Positions 59,301-64,000 of a stretch of 64,000 nt of DNA are shown here, piece after piece. Within the stretch, counting starts at the first letter, position 1; every line of letters starts with the position of its first letter. Origin of the DNA: Gymnopilus junonius (Eukaryota > Basidiomycota > Agaricomycetes > Agaricales > Galerinaceae); assembly GCA_015501075.1 (NCBI GenBank), contig JADNYJ010000068.1, forward strand, positions 1 to 64,000. Direction: 5' to 3'. The notes below the pieces were generated by a model, which saw nothing but the letters and a program-made list of their open reading frames with translations, searched no databases and had not been told where the DNA came from. The position numbers and the translations under genes were made by a program.

Positions 59301-61018
59301 GTGTTTTAAGCATTTGACAATGCACGTCTAATAATGTTACCCAGAAATTCGTCCTAATTTCGGTAATGGAGGAGAAGTTGAGAACCTCCTCAGTCGTGCC
59401 AAACAAAACTATATGGCCCGTATTCGAGGAACTCCCATTGCTAGTGACGATATCACCCTTCAACCTGTAGATTTTGATCCTACCTTTGATCGGTTCATCA
59501 TGCAGATGATAAGCTGGTCGAGCTGTTCAAAGACGTTGTTGGTTGTGACGAGATCGTGAAGAAGCTCCGATCTTTCCAAAAGACCGCCCTTTCGGCGACG
59601 AATAGAGGAGAGAATGTCGGTGATCTCGTTCCTACTACCTTTGTATTCAAGGGCCCACCAGGTATTTGATATCTCGTCTTTTCTGACTTTCAAGGCCTGA
59701 ACTTTCTCTGCAGGTACCGGCAAGACCACTACTGCTCGCAAGATGGGTGAAGTTTACTTTGACATGGGTCTTCTTGCTCGGGCTGCTGTCCACGAGTGTT
59801 CAGTCTCCGATATTGTCGCTCAATATGTCGGCCAGACTGGACCACGTGTTCGCAAGACTTTCGACAAGGCTCTCGGCCAGGTTCTCTTCATTGATGAGGC
59901 CTACAGGCTGAGGGATGGTCCGTTCGCCAAGGAAGCCACGGACGAGATCGTCACCCTCCTCACAGACGACAAATACAAGGGCAAAATAGTCGTTATCCTC
60001 GCTGGCTATGATAACGAGATCAATGACCTTCTGGCAGTCAACAGGGGCCTATCAAGTCGCTTCACGGAGGAAATCATCTTTGTCAATCTGCACCCCGATG
60101 AATGTCTCAAGATCTTGGCAAAGGAGTTGCAGAAGAAGAATATCATCCTACCTGGCCTGGATGATCCATCCAGTGATCTGTCATCCACACTTTCACAGGT
60201 TTTCGTCGAGTTCTTGACATTGGAGTCATGGGGAAATGCACGAGATGTGTTATTCTGGCCAAGAAATTCATCAGTGTCGCACTGCAGGAAGATGATGGGA
60301 CTGGAGGCAAAGAGCTTCCCTGATTTTGAACGCAACCAAAGCCATTGAAGCCGCTCAGGAAATGCTCAAAACACGGAAGGAAAGAAATTCATCGACCAAA
60401 CCTCAGCAACTTTTCAATCTCGCAGACTTCTTGCCTAAAGCCACCCCTCCTCCGTTGACAGCCACCCCAGTCAGCACGAAGTCGGCGATTGATACCGCCA
60501 CCGCTGAGCCGGCTCCAAAACAGCAGCAGCAGCACAAGCACTCAGCAGACGACGATGACCGTGATGACGGGGTATCGGATGCTGTCTGGTCGGAGCTCCA
60601 GATAGCCAAAGCCGCCGCCGCCAAGGAAGAGCAGCGCGTCAAGGAAGAGATCGCACAGAACGAGCGTGCAACTCGCGAAGCAGCACAGCGTGAACTGGCG
60701 GAACGAGAAAAAGCCAAGGCACTGGAGGAGGCTATGGCGAGGGAACAGGATCGTGCGAAGCAGGATGAGCTGAAGCGGCTGAGAGAGCAACAGCGGTTGA
60801 GGGAGATTGCGGCGATGAGGCAAAGGGAGGAATTGGAAGCTGCGCTGAAGGCGAGGAAGGAGGCGGAGGAGAAGGCTAGAAAGCAGGAGGCGCAGGTTCA
60901 GGCTAAGATCAGGCAGATGGGCGCATGCCCAGTCGGGTATAGATGGATCAACATTGGTTCGGGGTACAGGTGTGCTGGCGGATCTCATTATATGTCTAAC
61001 GCGCAGCTTGGGATTTGA
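53397..61018 (+). CDS. Giant SF1 helicase + NF-X1-like zinc region + three CbxX-type AAA modules
   Basis: About 2340 residues. Exons: 53397..54876, 54937..55804, 55861..56429, 56484..56814, 56870..57690, 57743..58645, 58693..58802, 58857..59015, 59068..59080 (13 nt), 59131..59286, 59345..about 59490, about 59500..59661, 59714..61018. Residues about 485-1050 are an SF1 helicase: GPPGTGKSF, CYTNHALDQF, ILVEEAGEILE, GDHKQLRP, ISQHRMRPEIS, NYQGEESDIVIASL and ERLNVLLSRAR. A Cys/His region follows (CGLHKCPSKCHQLYDH, CPKGH), then coiled coil and three AAA modules with Walker A/B: NPGTGKTT/FVDEAY, SPGTGKTT/IIDEAY, PPGTGKTT/FIDEAY. A second coiled coil precedes a C-terminal CPVGYRWINIGSGYRCAGGS motif. 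Start 53397 (GCCATGGCC) is preferred; 53334 is possible. Frames shift near 59490, 60251 and 60330. Confidence 0.85.
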
Positions 61019-62767
61019 AGAGCTCCATGCCCTTAGCTCATGCAGTGACAGTGTTGCATAGATACTAGAAATATATTACATTAGAGCCTTTTGTCGGCTT
61101 ACAACAATTCATTACTCGTGCATAACAATCACCATTAAATCTTCGATTCATCACAGCGTGAATCGCTTAAATTTGATTCCTTAACTCACTCCGGTTCTTA
61201 ACCTATGTTCACGCCCTAATAGGGTGCAGCGCGGACCTGCTCCCTTAAGCCCTTCTTCCCTTACACCTTGTGGAAGCGAAATCAGCTTCAGGAAGCAGGA
61301 ATTATTACAGCGATGCTGAAATGGATGGACGACGCGGAGAAGCGTCTGCGCCAAAAGTTGCAACGATAGAGGCCAACGAATGTCGAAATAAGGGTAATTG
61401 CTCGGGCTCGACAATGGGAAGGGGAGAAGTGGAGGGGGAAGATGGGTCTTCGATAACGTCTGCAGGATGTTTAAGGTTGAACTACGTAGGAGTATTTTGT
61501 CCCCTGGTGACCGTAACGGTCATACCTGAGGATTTCGCTGGTCACTGTCGGAATGCAGTCATCACTCGTTCAACGCCTCCACTCTCTAGCCCCCTGCTCT
61601 TCAACAATTTACCCTCTTCATTGGAGCATCCAGCATAGCGTATGTTTCCAGTGGAGGAGTCATGGCCGGCGAAGATCGGACGGTAGATACCCAGGATAGT
61701 TCAACAATCCACGAAGGGCTAAAAAAATCTTTTAAAAAGCAGGAGTTCCTCGAGTTGGAAAATACTAACCATGGCCATACTTCAGCAGAAATCATCGCTT
61801 CTCTTGAATGCAGAACTAGCCTGCCTTTTGACTCTTGAGACCGAGACAACGCATGACTTCAGCCAGCAAATTGCCACATAGATGACGGTCCTGACGCAGG
61901 ATACCCAGAGGTTCAAATTTTTAAAACGTCAACCGTGGACGTAAGCGAACTACGGAAAGGTCGGAGGTAAGTTAATGACGGCGCTGAAAGACCTGGACGA
62001 TTACTACATTTCAAGGCCCTGCTCGAGTTCTTTGTGGTAAATAAAATTGCTTGTTGAAGGAAGAGAAAATTGTAGACGAACCGATTATGTTCCATGTTCA
62101 ACAACTGGCACCAAAGAACTTAAGAATGGATTCTGGACACTTGGGCCCCTGAGGCATGAGGCATGGCTTGATTTTGAAGAAATTGGATGGGATGCAGATT
62201 GGAGGAAGACGAGGAGGCGGTCGTGAGAAGGACACAAGGTAATTCAACCGGCCAATTTAGGCGAAATTGCCGAAAACAGCGGCCCTGCGGTACGGTCATC
62301 CGACGAATTTTAGTCTCGACTCTCTTGAAAACTTTTCACTCGTTTGTGGACCTGGGCTCAAAGGTGACCGATGGCTCTGATGATTTTGAATGACAGACTG
62401 ATCCAAAGCTCATTGCATACATGAGCACACCAAGATGTATATTAGACAGGTCAGGTATGTATTAAACCAGTTCTCTCAAAAGACGGGTAAAAAAACGACG
62501 AGTTTCGCAACGTTAGAGTGGATATGTATCGAGAAGCTGTACCCTAAGTTGAGGTATGTACAAGCCATCCACAGTTGAATTCTTCGAGGATCGCCTTTAT
62601 AATATCAATCCCTTGAATTTAGACCTCGATGGCGGAAACCTGCCACAGTAGAACATTTTCCTGAGGCGTCGGCACAACTGAACAACAAATCAATTTCATT
62701 CATCCATACAAGAGTCGATGATGGCGCAAACCTTGACTATCCGCGAGCTTGCCACACCCTTCTTCAC
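61019..62767. other. 1.7-kb intergenic stretch between convergent genes; no supported gene
   Basis: ORFs at 61270-61638 (+) and 61601-61849 (-) lack motifs and plausible exon partners. No repeat ends seen. Confidence 0.4.
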
Positions 62768-63999
62768 TCACATATACTCCTCGTCATCTTCGTCATCTTC
62801 CCCTTCGAATGCAGGAAGCAACCCAATTGAAGCAAGAACTGCTTCATCGTCGCTGTTGAGAGGTTCGTCTAGATGAATATATCAGAATTTGTGTTTTACA
62901 AATAAACCAGAGATCAACGGCCTCGGCCAGATATCAGAAAGCGAGCATAATCCCTAAGGTGCTCTGTAGTTGCATTGGGGCCAGGCTCTTCAACAGCTTG
63001 GCCAAACCTGGAGTATCTTTCAGCCATACGGCGCCCACCTTGACCTCCCGCCTTGGAGTAAGAGACGTAGACGCGCCTTGGCCTTGGCTGCTTAGGACAC
63101 ATGCTCGTCTACATCTGCCATGTCAACGTCTTCATTATTTCCACCTGCACCCTTAGAAGCTTGCAGACGATATTTGGTTGCATCGTAAGAGACACGAGCC
63201 TTCTTGACTGCCTCCTGAACAACTGGCACATGGTAAATCTGGTCTGCGACTTGCCTCGTCAAGTCCAAAAGGTCTTGATACACCTTAGGCAGCGAGACTC
63301 CGGGGAAGGAGCGTTCGAATCGCCGGAACGCCATATCGGCGTTTAAGATGACGAAAAATGGGTTGAGGCGTTTATCTGCACGCGCTGACTGACGTTGCGG
63401 GCCGGAAAAAGCACCAAATTGTGCTGAATGACGTTGCGGGCCAGGAAAGCCGCCAAATCGTGCTGAGTGACATTTCGTTCCTCGCGCAACACACCGTCGT
63501 CGCTAGTCATGTACAGCTTCCGGACACGCGGTTGGGGTCATCGGGATCCTGAATGTGCATGGCGAGCGTGCTCCCAATGGGAAGAAATGCTTTGGGTGCA
63601 AGACGACCAACTCGTATTCTGTCTCATAGAACTGCTCCGAACGGAGCTGCGAGAACGCAATGAGCACAATCGCCAGTATTAGGACAATTAAAGCCTACTT
63701 GACGTATATAGTCTTGTCCCTTCTCATTGTAGCCATCGTACACCTCGTTTTCATACTTGATCTTTTCAAGCATGGCCTGGAGTGTGGACTGCGAGCAAGT
63801 GACGGCGAAGAAGCTAAGTTTGTCGAGGAAATAATGTAAAGTCTTATCCACTACAAAGTTTTTTATAAATCATCCCAGCAATGAATAAAAGAATAAACTT
63901 CTTACAAGGTGTAAGATTAAGCGGAATTCAAGCTGATATCTTGGCATTACATGCAGGTTGCGCAAGAATTCTTCCTATTCTATGGTCAGGCAAGTTTTC
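62768..63999 (-). CDS. Unknown protein with a possible membrane segment and acidic C-terminus (partial; frame breaks)
   Basis: The 3' exons are clear: 63101 upward (ending DVDMADVDEH), 62919..63051 (AGGQGGRRMAERYSRFGQAV) and 62768..62868, ending in an acidic tail (FEGEDDEDDEEYM). Phases agree. Upstream, FRRFERSFPGVSLPKVYQDL extends to about 63370. Further 5' the coding-like pieces change frame several times: YMTSDDGVLREERNVTQ, HIQDPDDPNRVSG, a hydrophobic ALIVLILAIVLIAF followed by YELVVLHPKHFFPLG, FLDKLSFFAVTCSQS, and at the window edge EEFLRNLHVMPRYQLEFRLI. The hydrophobic run could be a membrane helix. I do not recognise the family. The repeated shifts suggest missing bases or a decaying gene; the 5' end is outside the window. 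Confidence 0.5.
63390..63467. repeat. Two-copy 39-bp tandem repeat
   Basis: Units starting TGACGTTGCGGGCC at 63390 and 63429 are about 80% identical. The 39-bp period is 13 codons, so in the minus-strand gene it gives a repeated FLARNVIQ / FPARNVSQ peptide without changing frame. Confidence 0.8.
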
Positions 64000-64000
64000 G

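Noticed and set aside
60403..60988. Long minus-strand ORFs opposite the end of the helicase-AAA gene
   Set aside because: They are shadows of the Glu/Lys/Ala-rich coiled coil on the plus strand (Ser/Cys/Leu-rich translation, no motif).
63290..63335. GTTCGAATC-like string resembling a tRNA T-loop near 63314
   Set aside because: It lies in the coding sequence of the minus-strand gene, and no cloverleaf can be formed around it.

Overview
The window looks like nuclear DNA of a filamentous basidiomycete (probably an agaricomycete). Genes are split by many introns of about 45-60 bp with GT-AG ends, conserved eukaryotic proteins are present (ubiquilin Dsk2, ETF-beta, AP-2 sigma, chitin synthase), and the transposons and lineage-specific families are of fungal type. 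I saw no bacterial-style operons and no CRISPR array, and I recognised no tRNA or rRNA gene by eye.

Layout. 1-1580: decayed Ty3/gypsy integrase end. 1.7-2.5 kb: unassigned antisense ORFs. 2.8-3.6 kb: large fold-back repeat. 3916-4148: TA-flanked MITE. 4.5-6.1 kb: DSK2. 7.3-8.5 kb: a six-exon gene of unknown family. 10.6-12.0 kb: Fe(II)/2-oxoglutarate dioxygenase. 12.4-13.6 kb: ETF-beta with an 8-nt microexon. 14.1-19.5 kb: two HNH-nuclease-family genes, one carrying a LINE insertion, separated by a Harbinger-type mini-element. 21.4-22.6 kb: F-box protein. 24.4-25.1 kb: AP-2 sigma. 27.1-27.8 kb: truncated second dioxygenase. 28.2-29.6 kb: third HNH-family gene, followed by a remnant of a deaminase gene. 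30.4-34.4 kb: chitin synthase. 34.9-36.5 kb: OTT_1508-like deaminase, divergent from an unknown gene at 37.4-38.5 kb. 39.1-39.8 kb: remnant of an FAD monooxygenase. 40.2-44.9 kb: complete hAT transposon with an open 15-exon transposase. 45.1-52.1 kb: Ty1/copia element whose 5' LTR carries a CACTA-like MITE and whose 3' end abuts the C-terminal half of a UstYa/DUF3328 gene. 53.4-61.0 kb: a giant SF1 helicase, NF-X1-like zinc region and three CbxX-type AAA modules in one protein. 62.8-64.0 kb: unknown gene running off the window.

The region mixes conserved core genes with an accessory layer of paralogue families (HNH-like, 2OG dioxygenase, OTT_1508 deaminase) that have been duplicated, truncated and hit by transposons. 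The strongest candidate for an unusual system is the helicase-zinc finger-triple AAA protein. Its helicase part resembles the UPF1/ZNFX1 group, and each AAA module is of the Rubisco-activase/SpoVK (CbxX) class.

One caution applies to the whole window. Several conserved genes (AP-2 sigma, chitin synthase, the helicase-AAA gene) carry frame breaks that look like one missing base in an otherwise intact reading frame. They may be assembly errors rather than pseudogenes. Splice sites were assigned by eye from reading-frame continuity and GT/GC-AG rules.
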